Positions 51,141 through 64,000 of a stretch of DNA of 64,000 nucleotides are shown here, piece after piece. The notes under the pieces were generated by a model that made no database searches, was not told the DNA's origin, and was given only the letters and a program-made list of their open reading frames with translations. Made by a program: the position numbers and the translations under genes. This DNA comes from Amblyornis subalaris (lineage: Eukaryota > Chordata > Aves > Passeriformes > Ptilonorhynchidae), in the NCBI GenBank assembly GCA_018881555.1, contig JACAXG010000008.1, positions 12,863,316 through 12,927,315 of the forward strand, given 5' to 3'. The first letter of the stretch is position 1. The number at the start of each line of letters is the position of its first letter.

Positions 51141-54100
51141 GTAAGAACTATTTATAAAAGAGATTAAGACTGTTTAAATAATGGAAAGAAAAGTTTTAGC
51201 TTGACCATTTTCAATGCAAGCAGCTCTCTGCATGTCTTCTTTTGGTAAATCTCCACTATATAATAATCAGTAGATATGAAGGAGTGAAGTNTTTTGGCTA
51301 AAAAGATTTTGATTTTAGTTTCTGATTGTAGCTTTGCAGTAAGGACTTTTGTTTCATAGATGCTGCCAAATTGTACTCTTCTTACCTTTTCAAGATTAGC
51401 AATTTGATGACTTNGTTCCTGTAGAGTTCCTTTCATTTCAAATTACTCTACATAGATTATTATGAGTTGACCACAGGCAGGTAGTTAACATGTAGTGATG
51501 TGACACATTTCCTGGTATCAAACTCACCAAACAGCTTATTCCTTATTTGGGGGTTTGTGCTAAAGAAAAAATGAAAGTGTTAGTGCCCATGTGGAATTAA
51601 TCCAAATTNAAAAAAAATTAAAAAAATAATCAAAGAATATATTTATTCTGATGGAAAAAGTAGCTGTTAAGCTACTGAAAAATAGCTGAAACTCCTAAGT
51701 GGAATTATCATCAGGAAAATTATTTTGCCTACTTAAACATCATTAATTTCAAAGCAATTCAGTTTTAGTAATTTACAGCAAATCTCCCAATGCATGTCAG
51801 CAAACTTGCTGATAAAAAAATAAAGTACAAAGCCTATCACTTTGACTATCTCCTGATGCTTCTGAGACGAAAAGCTCCAGTATACTTCTTTAGCACAGAA
51901 AGCAGATGAATGAGAAAGAGTATTAAACATGCCATGTTTTGTCACAGTCTTCTGATCTTTGATAAATGCCACGTTCTGATGAAACTTCGTTTTCATTCCC
52001 CAGTCTTTTTCTTCCACTTCAAATTGAGATTTGCAGCAGAAGATATTACTTTTATCATTCATCTGAGAACCTTTCAAGGTGGAAAAGTATTTATGGAGCT
52101 GTCAGCAAACACATCTTACTATATCTGATCTGTTGAACCTGAGATTGTTGATAAATTCTGATAAACAGGATTGATGGCAAAGAACAGTACAAAACTCTTC
52201 TCAGGTGCTATGAAGCTCTTAATACTNTTCATTTATTCTTGAAGTATAACTTGTTTTCAATCCATTCTTGATTTAAATTAACGGGAAGGTGTTAAAAGAA
52301 GGCAGCTAGTTAACATTATTTATTGTACATGAGTGGCAGAGAATGTTTGGAAGCGTTTGAAAGTGTTTCTTTTCTTAACTAAATCTTGGTAATTACTCCT
52401 TCCGAATAGGCTTTAATTGTGCCTTGCAGTTAACTAAAAGTTGTAAAAATGAGAATGAAAACTTGCTCAGATTTCTTTTTCTTGCCCACTTGATAAGGTC
52501 TCTCCTTGCTAAGTTTTTGAAGGGAGAATACTTGTCATCGTTCACATGATACAGAAATTGTCAAAACAAGTCCTAAAGTTGACATGACTGAGAGAGAGGG
52601 ATGTTCAAATATCTTAATTGAGAATATGAAGAAAACATATAGGATGATATGTACTTTAAACATAATTTCTGCTTTGGAAGACTTTCTTCCTTTACTAGGG
52701 CTCATCCTTTGGGTACCAGCCAGATATTTAAAGGAACACTGATGCATTTTTGTCAGGTGTGAGTTTGCACTCTGAATTTAAGAAGTTCTTCAAGTACTAA
52801 AGCCTCTCATGCTATCCACTTGAATGAGAATGAAGATCTAGTGGTAGATTAGTGCAATTTCATCAAATTACCATCAAGATGAGTTTTAAGAACTGATGAA
52901 GCAGTAACAAGGTGCTCTGTAATTAATGTGTGTAAGAACTTTCCATGCTGAATGAAGGAAGAATGCAAGTTCTAGGAGATCCTGTGGAAAAAAACCCCAA
53001 ACAAAACAGGAAAAGAGCTACAGCATTTTTTTTTTTTTGGTGTGGATAGGCCTGTAAATTTGATAACCAGTTTAAAACCAGACCTTGCCCAACATGACCT
53101 GTAGAATCTACTGATAGACTTGTAGAGTCTCCTGTATGCAGGTGTGTCATTTGCATTGCTGCTCTTCTTCCTTTGCTTAAATCCTTCACTCTAAAAAGCA
53201 GTTGCCATTTGTCATGTAAGACCAGATCTTATGATGCATAGAGCAGCATAGTTTCATTTAATGGAATTATTTACTTAAAGATTTAGCCCATTAATTTTAA
53301 TATGCGTATTCTGCATGTAATGCCACATAAGAACTCTGTGTGTAAATGTAACAACAGAAGAAAACCAATAACAGTTTTCTGGAAATGCTTGTATCTAAGG
53401 AGCTGAAATTATGGGAGGTGACAGAATTGTAAATTGAGAAGGAAGAAAAAGGAATTAGAGTTTCAGGAAATGAGGTGAAGGAAGACCATATTGGGCCATG
53501 TTGAAAAAGGGGTGACAGGCGAATTGCACGTGTGAAATATGTCAGATAGTGGGAAGGTCAGGGTCAGAGGACAAACTTGGAGTTTTTTGATGCTACAGCA
53601 CTTATACCCAGACTTGTAGGTTATCTTCATGGTAGACTTTATGAAGTATAAAAATGTTTTTGCCTTTGTCTATTGCTGTACTATATGAGATCAGGAGATC
53701 TCATTGAGCCATTACTGTTGGTCTTCCATATCACTTTAGATGTAGCAAAGTGAAAATGTTTGCATATCTGCTAGAGACAGCAATCCATTTCATGTCCTGC
53801 TTAATTTTTTTTTTACACAGTAGGAGATACTGCAGAGCTTTAAAAAAGTGAATATACGCAGGTCTAAAAATTTCTTAATATAAGTTTTATAGTTTCTTGT
53901 TATACTTTTTATTTTTGTGACGATTTTTTTAAATTGAAATATTAGTACATTTTCACCATAATACTTTATTTTAAAAAGACATCAGTGTATTTATTCAACA
54001 ATCTNTGTGTTGTGTGTGTTTGGTTTGTGTTTTAATTCTTAATTTTTTTCTTTTATTTGAGAGTTGTAACACATTTTTAAACTCCTGACAATTTGTAGGC

Positions 54101-56102
54101 CTTGTAGCCAGAACTTACACTAAACAGATTCTCCTTCTAAAACACAAAGAACACACCTGCAATGAAAACAAAGCCTTTTTTTTTTTTTAATTTTTATTAT
54201 TTCTCAGGGTGTGGGTTGTGTCATGGAGAAAAGGTGGAAGAGTTTCTAGAAGAGATGAAGCATCTGTGATGTTCACATGCGTCTCATATAAAAGATGTGA
54301 TGTAATTCAGCTTGGCTGCAGATCTATGTTTTGTCTTTGTGTCTTGTAGACAGATTTTCCCATTGTTCATTTTCTATGCATTTTCTCTCAGTTGCCATAC
54401 TTGCTTACATGTTCTGGCAAGGGATGGAGGGAGGTGGTTTGCTTTCCAGAAAAAGCTTTCTTTAGCAGCTTTTAATTGGATTCTTTCCTCATGTCTGTTT
54501 TCTGCATGCTTCTTTTCTTATTTTGATAATTTCAGACTTTGAAGGTGGTTTCTTTTAGTGCCAGGGTAGATTCTTGATTTTATACAGTAGCTCANGGGTC
54601 ACTATCTGAGCACCTTAACCAGCTAGACAAATATATTGGGATTTATAAAGAGAAATAAGGAATAAATATATTAAGATGTGCATACAGACTGTTGTTGGAA
54701 GAAATGTTGTTTTTAAATTTAATTTTTAAATATGCTCTTGCAATGTAAAACAAAATAGGAGCACTTTGATCAGCAGTAAATATTTCCAGTGCCATGCAAT
54801 ACCGAATTTGTGTTTTAGTGTGTGAATCTTTGGGATGTGGTTGAGTAGGATCAGCCTGTGGATACACATTCTTTTTTTTCCCAGGGATTTTTGAATCATC
54901 TTCCATTTACTACTTCTAGATGTCTTGCATCCCAAATGTCTTTTGGGACATGGAAAAGAGCTCTTCTAGCACTTCTCTGCTTGTTGCAGAATTGAAACTT
55001 GAATTGTAAAAAAACTATATAGGCCTTACTGTCATCAAGAAAACTTTCCAAATATAAAGGAAGTGTGATTTCTCTGAGTTATGCAGTTGCAGTGAGGCAC
55101 TTTATTTCAAATAATCCTCATGAGATGATGTATCTGGATTCATCTGGTGACCAGAGTTATTTCACAAGAATAGTTATATGCCACCTAATTCACCATCCTT
55201 TAGCATCGTTCTATGTATTGCCCAGTGCTTTGCTTTGATCCATATATTCTCAATCCACTACAGCTTCGTGTTCTGTGGCTATTCTTCTAATTTTTCATTG
55301 TGGAAAGGGAAGAATAATCACAATTCCGTGACATTTACTGATAAACCTTAAATTCACTTAAATTCAGAAGCTCTGTCTTAGTATTNTGTTCCTGCTGCTT
55401 CCTCTGGGATAAGCTTTTACAATTTCTCAGCCCTTTCATTGTGTGGAATTTTTTATAATGTTTTTCCCAGACTTCTCTTAAGTTAGTCTCCTTGGCTTGG
55501 CTTTTCTAGTACCTGAGAATTCCATGTGAACTGCCAGGGAGAAAAATAGGAGGTGGGGATGGTGAGCAGCAACACATTTGCAAGAAGAGTAAGGTTAAAA
55601 TTCCACTTTTCTGTTTTCCTCTCCTTTCTAACATGCCTGTTTTTTTCTTTATCAGACNCCTAAAAAATTCCTGATTCACTGTGGCCAATGATAAGTCATG
55701 GGAATCATGCTGTTGGAAGGATTGAATTTATTCTTTTATGAACACTTTTTTCCTATGCATTTTTGCTGCCCTGCCAGACTTTCCTCACATGGGATAAANG
55801 TCTTTGAACTTAAGTGAGGTCCGTCGTGAATTTATAGACCAAATCATCACATATAATCTCTAGGAGTTTCCTTTTAACTTCTGCAACAGCAGGGCAATCA
55901 TTCTTAAGACAGGGTACATTAAATTGCAAGAAACACAATTGAAGGTGTGAGTGTAAAAAGTCTGAATCTTAATTCTCTTCCAGAATCCACAGGTGTCTGA
56001 TTTGTCATACCATGGTCATTCNCACCTTTCAGATTTCAAGTGGAACTATGAATTGGAGGCAAAATTAATAACCTAACTTGTTTTTTTCCCCCCTCACTGC
56101 AG
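51141..56102 (+). other. ERC2: ERC2 intron, 5.0 kb
   Basis: The intron is bounded by GTAAGA at 51141 and a strong T/C acceptor ending CACTGCAG at 56102. The body is AT-rich with T runs (about 53028-53038, 54178-54190). I recognise no CR1, LTR or gene in it. The short open frames on both strands look like chance. Nothing else is supportable. Confidence 0.9.
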
Positions 56103-56270
56103 ATTGATCAACTGAAACAAGAACTCTCAAAGAAAGAATCAGAACTTCTTGCCTTACAAACTAAGCTTGAAACCCTTAGCAATCAGAATTCAGATTGCAA
56201 GCAACACATTGAAGTGCTTAAAGAGTCCCTTACTGCCAAAGAACAGAGAGCTGCCATACTTCAGACAGAG
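56103..56270 (+). CDS. ERC2: ERC2 coding exon, 56 codons
   Basis: The exon encodes IDQLKQELSKKESELLALQT, then KLETLSNQNSDCKQHIEVLK and ESLTAKEQRAAILQTE. It joins in frame after ...KFMKNK and, as far as I recall, matches mammalian ERC2 at every position. It is continuous coiled coil of the Cast region. The acceptor is TGTTTTTTTCCCCCCTCACTGCAG-type (AG at 56101-56102) and the donor is GAG|GTATTG at 56271. Length 168 nt, phase 0 at both ends, no N or stop. In mammals the following exon continues with VDALRLRLEEK. That sequence is not seen in the remaining 7.7 kb, so the next exon lies beyond the window. Confidence 0.97.
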
Positions 56271-59200
56271 GTATTGTATCTCTAATCATGAAAAGCAATA
56301 GAAATATCGAGTTCATGGCCAGTATCAAGGTGATGATGTGTTTGATTCAAGTCTGTGTAGAAGGCAAGTAGTTAAAGAATAATGAATAATTTAAAATGCT
56401 TTAAATGCCAATATGTTTGGTGTATATATAATTTTGGTAGTACACCAGCTCTCTTTCTAGAATTTTTTTAGAAGCATTTTAAGATTGCATTTTAAGAAAA
56501 TGTTTCTGTCTAATTCTCATTGGCCTCAATGGGGGGAAGTTGATTTTAATGACTTGATTGTTGTGATATCATGCCCTGTTTCTTCATCTGTTATTTGACT
56601 GAGTTTTTCTTTTGTTTGGTCTGGTTGATGCTTCTTTTCTACTGTGTATTTCTATTCTGAAGGATGAAGCTACTGATGTATTTTTAAGGGATCTGTCAAA
56701 GGGTGCATGTTATTAATCTCTGGTTATTTTTTCAATTGCAATCAACGTTTATTTTAAAATATGAATAATTTCATTCTTTAAAACAGATCAATGCATTAGT
56801 TATGTATGTATCTACAAAGTGAGATTGTAAAAACATGAGTAATGGAATATACAGTTGAGATGGGTCATATTTGAGGGAATTTGTAAATCCAGTGTTTAAA
56901 AAGTTGTCCATTAACTATTTTCCTGCGGTTTTAAAAAACTTCATAGGTTTGGAGCACATAATACTGATTAGATTGATTACTATTAGAAATTCTTGATTTT
57001 ATTTTTAATGTGTGTGCCCCTTTCAAGAAACAAATACCTGTGGAACTTAGTCATATAGTGCAAAGAGTTTCTATTCAGAGAAGTGTATTATTTAGGGTAG
57101 ACAGGAGTCTTACAGAATGTTTCAAATGTCTGGCTAGCAAAGCTCTAGGAAAAGAGATGGCTTAAACTCATCATTCTCATAGAAGCAGGAAATAAATATT
57201 TCTAAGATTCCTGTTATCCCTTTTTGCCATATGTCTTGTCCTCTGTACNTTAAGGAGATACAGATGAAATTTGAAATCTCCAGCTTATGTTTGATGGGCC
57301 AACCAGAATATATGTATAATACAAAATAATCATAACAGTACAAGGACAAAAACTCCAGCAATTTTGCCAATCTCAATCAAGCATTTGAGTAGGAAAGATT
57401 GCATATTTTAAATCCTGGGCTGTGCAAATCTGTTTTGGAAGGTTTGTATGACCTGTCATGCTGCTGAGGATGGTGGTGAATTCCATTGGCTCTCCACTGA
57501 TTTGATTTCCTAATTCCTTATCAGACTGGTTTGTATTCAATGCATTGCAGTCTCACGGCTGGCAGATGGGCAGTGGTACAAAGAACTGAATTGCAGAGCT
57601 CTTGATGAAGGGCTGCTGGGATTCTGCAGTCCTGGTGGAGAGCCAATGGGCTTCTGACAGGTAGTTAATTCCTCTTCTTCCCAGTTTCTGCACAAAACAG
57701 TTGAGCTTGAACCTTTTACAGAGGCAATTTAGGTTTAAATTTGGATGTGGTTGTCCCTTGGTGTGCGGGCGACAGTTGGTTGTGTCTGCTTCTTGTTCAT
57801 CTCTCAGGGAAACCAAATGAAAAATTAATGTGAAAATGATCAGAGAGGCAGCTGGGTAGAAGAACTACTCTATAATAGTAGAGAACTGATCCCTTTTGTT
57901 TGGCCTAATATCATGTTATTTTTGATATAAATGATTGTGATATTTCATACAAATGATATGAGATTTTTCCAGCTTTCAAATAAAATATTAAAATGTCTGT
58001 TTAGGTATAGGTTTAGTGAAAGATATGTTCAGCATAATCTCTATTCAGTGGACCACTTCATGGTTTGATTACTTATTTTAATGAACCCTTTACTTCTGTA
58101 TAATCCAAAGCACAACAAGCCTTGGTTTATTTCTGAATGAAATAACACTGCAAGCTAAGAGAGTTATTGCAGATAAGAGACTTAAAAATGAAACAAAAAA
58201 GCTCATAAATGCCTTCCCAATATATCTTGGTTCTAAACAACTAAGGCTTTTTCTACAAAGACTTGCTTAATCAAATGAACCTGAATGTGTTTATGACTGA
58301 ATCTTCAGAGACAGTGTTTTTTATTTTATATGTATTATTGTCAACCTTTGGTATTTACATTACCTCATAAACTGATGAAGTTCTAAAAGACTGCAGACTA
58401 TTTTATATTCTCCATAGACACTTAGGTGTTTTTTATTTTCTGCTTTGAGTAGGGTGTAAGTATTGATTTTATTAGATAACAGCTTTCTGAGTTTATTTTC
58501 TCTTTTTAAGATATCTTTGTAAAGGGAATTGAGAAGACTTGGTGAATTAGCTCCATTTCTTATGGGAAGTAATTGTAGTTAAATTTGCTGTAATTGTTTA
58601 TTCATGTACAAGAAACTTGGCAGAAGAGTCTCATTAATGTAACTACTTTTTAAATTGTATTTTATTTTTTCCTGGGTAATCATGAAAATGAAGGCCTCTG
58701 AGTATTACACTAATAGCAGACTTCATTTTGGATTATGGTACATCTCGAGATGCCCGAGAAGCAGCATAAGAAAACAAATTCCAATTCCAGTTATACACAT
58801 GTATTGAGGCAACCACTATTTCAAATGGTTTATCAAATAATTTTGTTCTAATAATGGATTTAAAATGGAAAATAACTTCACTTGCCTCAAAATTTCTTCT
58901 ATTTACTTTTGCAAAGATAAAATTACAGGGTGTGCTCTTACATACACCATTTACCTGTGAGGCAGAGACTTTAAATAACCTGTGTTCAGCTTTCAATTAT
59001 AGCAGCAATTTACCTGATCTTGAAATACTTTAATAATGTGCATACTTTGGGCGATAGTAATTACAACTTTTCTTAATCTATTTAAGATACACTGAAAGTT
59101 TTATTGCTTTCCTGTACTTTGAGGTGGGGACGTAGTACATCTCAAATCTGTTAAAGATAATCTTTTATGGGATGTAGTAGAAATAAAGCACACTGTGTAC

Positions 59201-62200
59201 CCATTAGATTCTCAAGACATAGGTTTAGAGGTTTTTTAGAGATGATTTTATTCTTAGCCTTTGTCAGTTATGGGGTGGTTGGAAATAGNCTGTTTGTGCT
59301 GCTTGCACTTTTTCAGGATGAAAATGCCTCCTTTTTTCTCATATTTCTCTTCCCTGCCTTTTTTATCCTTCATATATTTTAACTAACTGTGGGGCCAATA
59401 TGGGGCAATAAGAATTAAGTAATTGTTTTATTTGTTTCCTTGTATGTTTAATTCTACATTTCAATTAACAAATTCATGCCTTCAGGCTGCATTCTCTTGT
59501 TTCAACCTGTATAAACAAAATGTGATGCAGCAAGACAGGAAAATGAAAAATGGTGCTTTGGAGTATAATTTTCCTGAACTCATTTACACCTACTCTGTTT
59601 TTTATGGGGAGCCTTTTTGGCAATCACTTTACCAATATCAACTTCATATAGCACGACACTGTCTGTCTTCAGTACTGAGAAATATCCCGTCTTTCAAAAG
59701 GACCTTTTATGTTTCCATTTAATCTTTAGTTTGGAGAACTCTGAGGGTATAGAGGGAATGCTTTATATATCTCCTGTGACTGCTGAGAATGTGATGTTAT
59801 GTGTGAGACACTAAATGTGGACTAATTCCAAGTGTTATCAGAGGCCACTGATATTTTGTTTCTGGTCTATATATTAAGCTGTATTAAATAACAAAACAAC
59901 AACTAATCAAAAGTTCCTCTAATGAAGCCCATCCATTTCCTGCAGAAAATGCAATCCCTGCTACAAGGAAATCATGATAAAATAGAGGGACTTTCTATTC
60001 ACTTAATCCAGGATCCTTCTCACCAGAGACCTGAAAAGGAGCAAGTGTCAGGTGTCACATGGTGATCCAGCATGTGGCCTGCCAATGTAAAAATAATAAA
60101 AATAATGATTTGCCAGCTGGGCTCTCTGTGAAACCTGGGTTTTAAGCTGCCTAAGCTCAGGCTTGGACTGTGCAGTGGTAGCAATCCAGCAGTGCTTCCA
60201 GACACAGCAGGTCTAGTTCTCTGGGAATTGAGAAAAGATTTTGTTTGCTTAGAGCAACTGAATCTTCTATGTCCAGGCCTCAGGTCTTATCCAAAGGGAG
60301 GGCAATGGCTTCCAGCAGCAGATGGGAAAGCAGCTGCAGGGAGATGCAGGGCCAGTGGCAGCCCTCCAGCAGGTGGAAGTCATTATGGAAGGAATTTTGT
60401 GCTGTACAAGCTGTTGTTGGTCATTCCCAGATGAGTAAAGCTAATAACATTTTGTCCTGCCTTAAGACATGCTCCTTTTTTCCTGCATGTTCACATCGTC
60501 TATTTGTAGTATAGTTTTTGTAGAATTTTGTACAGTCCTAAAACATGTTCATAACTTGCCTTGAAGTGCTTCTTTCTGGAGGTGAAAGTAACCATCAAAG
60601 GGCAGCTCTAATTCTGTGCTGAGTAAGGTATTCATAGTTGCGGTGTCAACTGCCTGCCTAAACAGGATTACTTTGTAATCACCTTGTTGTAATTAAATTA
60701 GCATACTAAATCCTGTAATAAAAGAAACCCTCCACAGGGTCTTAGTTATTTCATAACAAGCCTTTTATTATTATTTAGCTTAATGGTACTCTGCAGGTTA
60801 TCTTCAGGTTTTGCTGAAGCAGCTGCATGTGACGCAGTGGGATGTGACTCATAGGATCACATAACAGTTGANGTTGGAAGGGAGCTCTGGAGGTCATTTG
60901 GTCCAACCCCTCTGCTCAAGCAGGGCCACCTAGGGCCAGCTGTCCAGGACCATATGCAGATGTCTTTTGAATATCTTGAGGATGGAGACTCTACAAGCTC
61001 TCTGGGGCACATGGGCCAGTGTGAGTGTTTCCTATTTTCAGAGGGAACCTCCTGTCTTTCAGTTTGTGTCCATTGCATCTTGTCCTGTTGCTGGGCACCA
61101 CTGAAGAGTCTGGCTCCATCTTTACAGCCTCCCTTCAGCTGTTTATATACAGTGATATGATGCCCTCCTCACTTTTCTAGGCTAAACAGTCCAGCTCTCT
61201 CAGGCTTTTGTCATATGAGAGGTGCTCCAATTCTTTAACATAGCCCTTAATTAATCCCTTAGTTTCCTTACGGCCTTTCACTGGACTGTGTCCAGTATGC
61301 CCAGAACTGGACATATCCCAGATATAGCCTGACCAGTGATGAATAGAAGGGAGAGAGAGATTACTTTCCTGAACCTGCTGGCAACACCCCTCCTGATTAG
61401 CCCTGGGTGCTGTGAGCCTTTCTATGCAGGGGCACTTTGCTGGTGTTCACCATGGTGACCACTAGGACCACGAGGTCCTTCTCTGCAAAGCTGCTTTCCA
61501 GCTGGGTGGACTCCAGCACATCCAGGTGCATGGTGTTATTCCTCTCCTGGTTCAGGTCTTTACATTTCCTTTCCCTGAACTCCATGAGGTTCCTGTCGGC
61601 ACATTTCTTCAGCTTGTCAAAATCCCTCTGAACACAGCAGCGCAGCCCTCTGGTGTGTCAGCTGTTCTTTCCAGGTTTTTTTTCATCAGCAGGCTTGCTA
61701 AGGCTACACACTACCCCGTCACCCAGATNGTTAATGAAGATGTTGAACATGACTGGATGCAGTATTGATCCCTGGAGTGCAATTCTGGTTCTGCTGGAGT
61801 GCCTTGATTCTACTTGCTAGCCCTCCACCTACCTACATGGTTCTCACAAGCCAGGTCTGATAGGGCATGAAGCTTAGAAGTAATTGGTTGGTATTAATTA
61901 TGGTTTCTTGTAGTTCATTTATCCCTGGAAGCTCATTGATTTCACTTTTTTGGGAAATTCTACCAGTGATTGTTGTTCAGTAGAATAGATTTTTTTTGGG
62001 GGGGTATAATTTAATGTTTGGAATTTCATGGTGTCTTAGCAAAATTAGCTCAGAAAATATTACTGCTTTAGAAGTATAGTTTAAGTTAGAGCTCCACCTT
62101 ACACAGTTGGTTTCAACAGTCAGAAATTAAGTATAAGCAGAGTTATAAGGATTCTTAATCTTGCAGAATACTGGCTACTATTGAGGCACGACTAGCAGAT

Positions 62201-64000
62201 AGACTTCGTTGTTTTACATGTGTTACAGCAGATCATCAGAATTTGAGGGCACTTGGATTTTTTTGATGAGTATTGGGTCAGATTTCAGGTGCGATGGCAC
62301 TTTGTGACATAATGTGAGAAAAGTTAAAACCATTGGTAAATAAGCTTAGAATCTAAACAAGATGTGCTTTTTGCGCGGTGTTTCTGTTGTTTCAGTAATG
62401 TCAGTGTTTTGTTTTGTTTTGAATTAAATATGCTTATTCGACTTAAAAAGCTATCATTTGAAGTTTTTATTGACAGCTGAAACAAAAAGAAATAATCCTG
62501 TACAGCAGTAACTATCATGGTGGCCAGAGTTGGGAGGTCTGAAAATGGTTTACTGCCAGTAGGAAAAATGTTTGGAAGCAGTCCTTAGAAGGTTCACCAC
62601 CTCTGCTACGTGCATTTCATATTGTTCCATTTCTAAGGTTATATATGATAATAGTGCCAAACTATGCAAACTTTTCCTACTCTAATGTGTATACCCTTTG
62701 TTTTGATTATCTCTTTATTAATGATGTGAAAAGCCTGAGGTCAGATAAAAATGAGCCAATGTCAGGCAAGTCTAGCTATAGAAAACTGAAAATGTCACTG
62801 TGCTCCATAGGGAATGGTTAAAAGGAAGAATATGAGGCTTGATGAGGTTTTCCTTGCTCTGTGAAAAAGCTGTTAAAAGATGTTAATTTTTAAATGAAGG
62901 CTTGTACTGGTGCTGCAGAGGGAAAGAAGTTAAACAGAGTGAATGATCCTTTTCAATGATTTAAAAAGATTAAACACTACCCTTTGTATACTTTAAAAAG
63001 TGGTAGACAGTACAGTTTGATACTTATTTGTGCATATTTGCAGTGACTGGCGCTTAACTACTGCACTTACCATCAGGAAAAGAACTTACATAAATTGATA
63101 TGAATAAATTCAATTCAGCTGGGTAGCTCAGTGGAGAAAAACATTCATTTCATAAGCATTTCTGACACAAACGTGCTTTAGCACTTTATTAGTTAGTGTA
63201 TCATTGCTTTAGATAATGCACCTGCAAACTGGCAGGTGTGCTGTTTGAACGTTAATGAACTGTGAAATAAGTAAATGTCTACAAAGAAGTTTTGTAAATT
63301 GTGAGTGTAGTCCTGTCAATGGAGAGAATGGATTAGAAAAATAGGTAAAGTCTGTACTATAACTGGATACTGATGTGTTCTGCATACACATATTAATATA
63401 GAAAAGCTAATAAAAATGAAGAGGAAGGGTGATTATAGCAGTTATTTATTGCAATCTGCTTTTTTGTTTAAACAAGTCTGTTTATAGAGAAGGGTTGTGA
63501 AATGATTGACTTCTTGGCAGTTCTTAGTTTGCATAAAGAGCAAATAAAAGTAGACAGCACAAAATACTTGGAACAAGACTAAAAAAGCTTTATTTTTCTT
63601 TCTAATACAATGTTGATATTTGATATTTCTTGAAATGTAAATCTGCTTTTAATTTTACAACAATAATGGTATAACTANGGTTATTTCACTCTCACATTTT
63701 TATTTTTCTAAGTTAGAGTTTTGCTTTGAAATTGTGTTTTTCTATTGTTTTGTGATTTTTCTTGTTTCAAATCAGTCTGGGCCAGATCTTTCAGTGTGGT
63801 CTCTTTGCTGTGCTGCCAGTGCATTGTTCTGGTCGATGTGCTGTGCGTGCGAGGGGAAGATCACCCACGGCACAGAGCTCCGTTCTGGACTCCAGGCTAC
63901 CAGTTCCTCTGTGTCACTGTGCACATGTCCACGGCTGCCTTCATGGAGTGCTCCGTATTTCCAGTGGAGCTTTATCTCAGGTGGAATGTGCCAGACGTTT
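56271..64000 (+). other. ERC2: ERC2 intron, 5' part (runs off window)
   Basis: The intron starts at the GTATTG donor, and no further ERC2 exon is found to the window end. It is AT-rich except for the antisense CR1 copy at 60849-61788 and GC-richer patches at about 57420-57830, 60020-60440 and 63780-64000. I cannot classify those patches. The last one continues out of the window and might be part of a repeat. I see nothing recognisable in 56300-57400, 57850-60000 and 61900-63750. Confidence 0.88.
60849..61788 (-). mobile_element. CR1 LINE copy, ~0.94 kb, antisense
   Basis: On the + strand this reads as the reverse complement of a CR1 3' region. It starts with 'tcataggatcac...gttggaagggagctctgg' (the 3' end) and passes through CCTCTGCTCAAGCAGGGCCA, 'ggatggagactctacaag', 'gtgtccattgcatcttgtcctgttgctgggcacc' and 'cccagaactggacat'. 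It ends in 'tgttgaacatgactggatgcagtattgatccctgg'. On the minus strand a degraded reverse transcriptase C-terminal piece is legible (QERNNTMHLDVLESTQLESS, then FAEKDL). It has no intact ORF and is 5' truncated. It is the longest mobile element in the window. The inner boundary is approximate. Confidence 0.95.

Noticed and set aside
11504..56270. ERC1 instead of ERC2
   Set aside because: The strings NHLLQQES, EHFTIEL, LHRRTQLQPEPAK and KQHIEVLKESLTAK fit ERC2. ERC1 differs at several of these positions as I remember it.
1..64000. The many 60-150 codon open frames on both strands outside the four exons
   Set aside because: They start at arbitrary ATG/TTG/GTG-type codons, have AT-driven amino acid composition, overlap one another and match no protein family. 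They are what random AT-rich or pyrimidine-rich intron yields.
1..64000. CRISPR arrays, operons, phage or other microbial systems
   Set aside because: No regularly spaced repeats or dense gene clusters exist. The splice-site structure and CR1/LTR content show an animal nuclear genome.

Overview
The window is vertebrate nuclear DNA, almost certainly from a bird. Four short coding exons with canonical splice sites sit in long AT-rich introns. The recognisable interspersed repeats are CR1 LINE fragments with the typical avian 3' end, plus two retroviral LTR relics of avian type. There is no bacterial-style gene density, and nearly all open reading frames in the window are chance intronic frames.

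All four exons are on the + strand and encode consecutive parts of one coiled-coil protein, which I identify as ERC2 (CAST/ELKS2), a scaffold of the presynaptic active zone. They are 11504-11920 (139 codons), 42826-42900 (25), 50985-51140 (52) and 56103-56270 (56). Together they give 272 uninterrupted codons from the first half of the protein, roughly residues 220-490 by comparison with mammalian ERC2 from memory. Every exon starts and ends on a codon boundary and is flanked by AG/GT. The start codon, promoter and 3' end of the gene lie outside the window.

Layout: 1-11503 is the 3' part of an upstream intron. It holds an LTR relic (about 6158-6523) between two copies of a ~77 bp repeat, and an unexplained exon-like GC-rich block (9265-9433). 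11921-42825 is a 30.9 kb intron with CR1 relics near 14.8 and 35.6-35.9 kb and an otherwise unremarkable AT-rich body. 42901-50984 is an 8.1 kb intron. It opens, about 48 bp after the splice donor, with a nearly full-length solo LTR in the sense orientation (about 42949-43524). It also has a pyrimidine-rich stretch, two sense CR1 relics (46.2-46.7 and 47.3 kb) and a T-rich tract. 51141-56102 is a 5.0 kb intron with no recognisable element. 56271-64000 is the start of another intron, with a ~0.94 kb antisense CR1 copy (60.85-61.79 kb).

I see no CRISPR array, operon, RNA gene or novel multi-gene system. The points worth a second look are the LTR beside the 75-nt exon, the LTR with its long diverged flanking duplication, two exon-like intronic segments, one long hairpin and a perfect 18-bp palindrome. 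Isolated single N positions are scattered roughly every few hundred bases. None lies in a coding exon.
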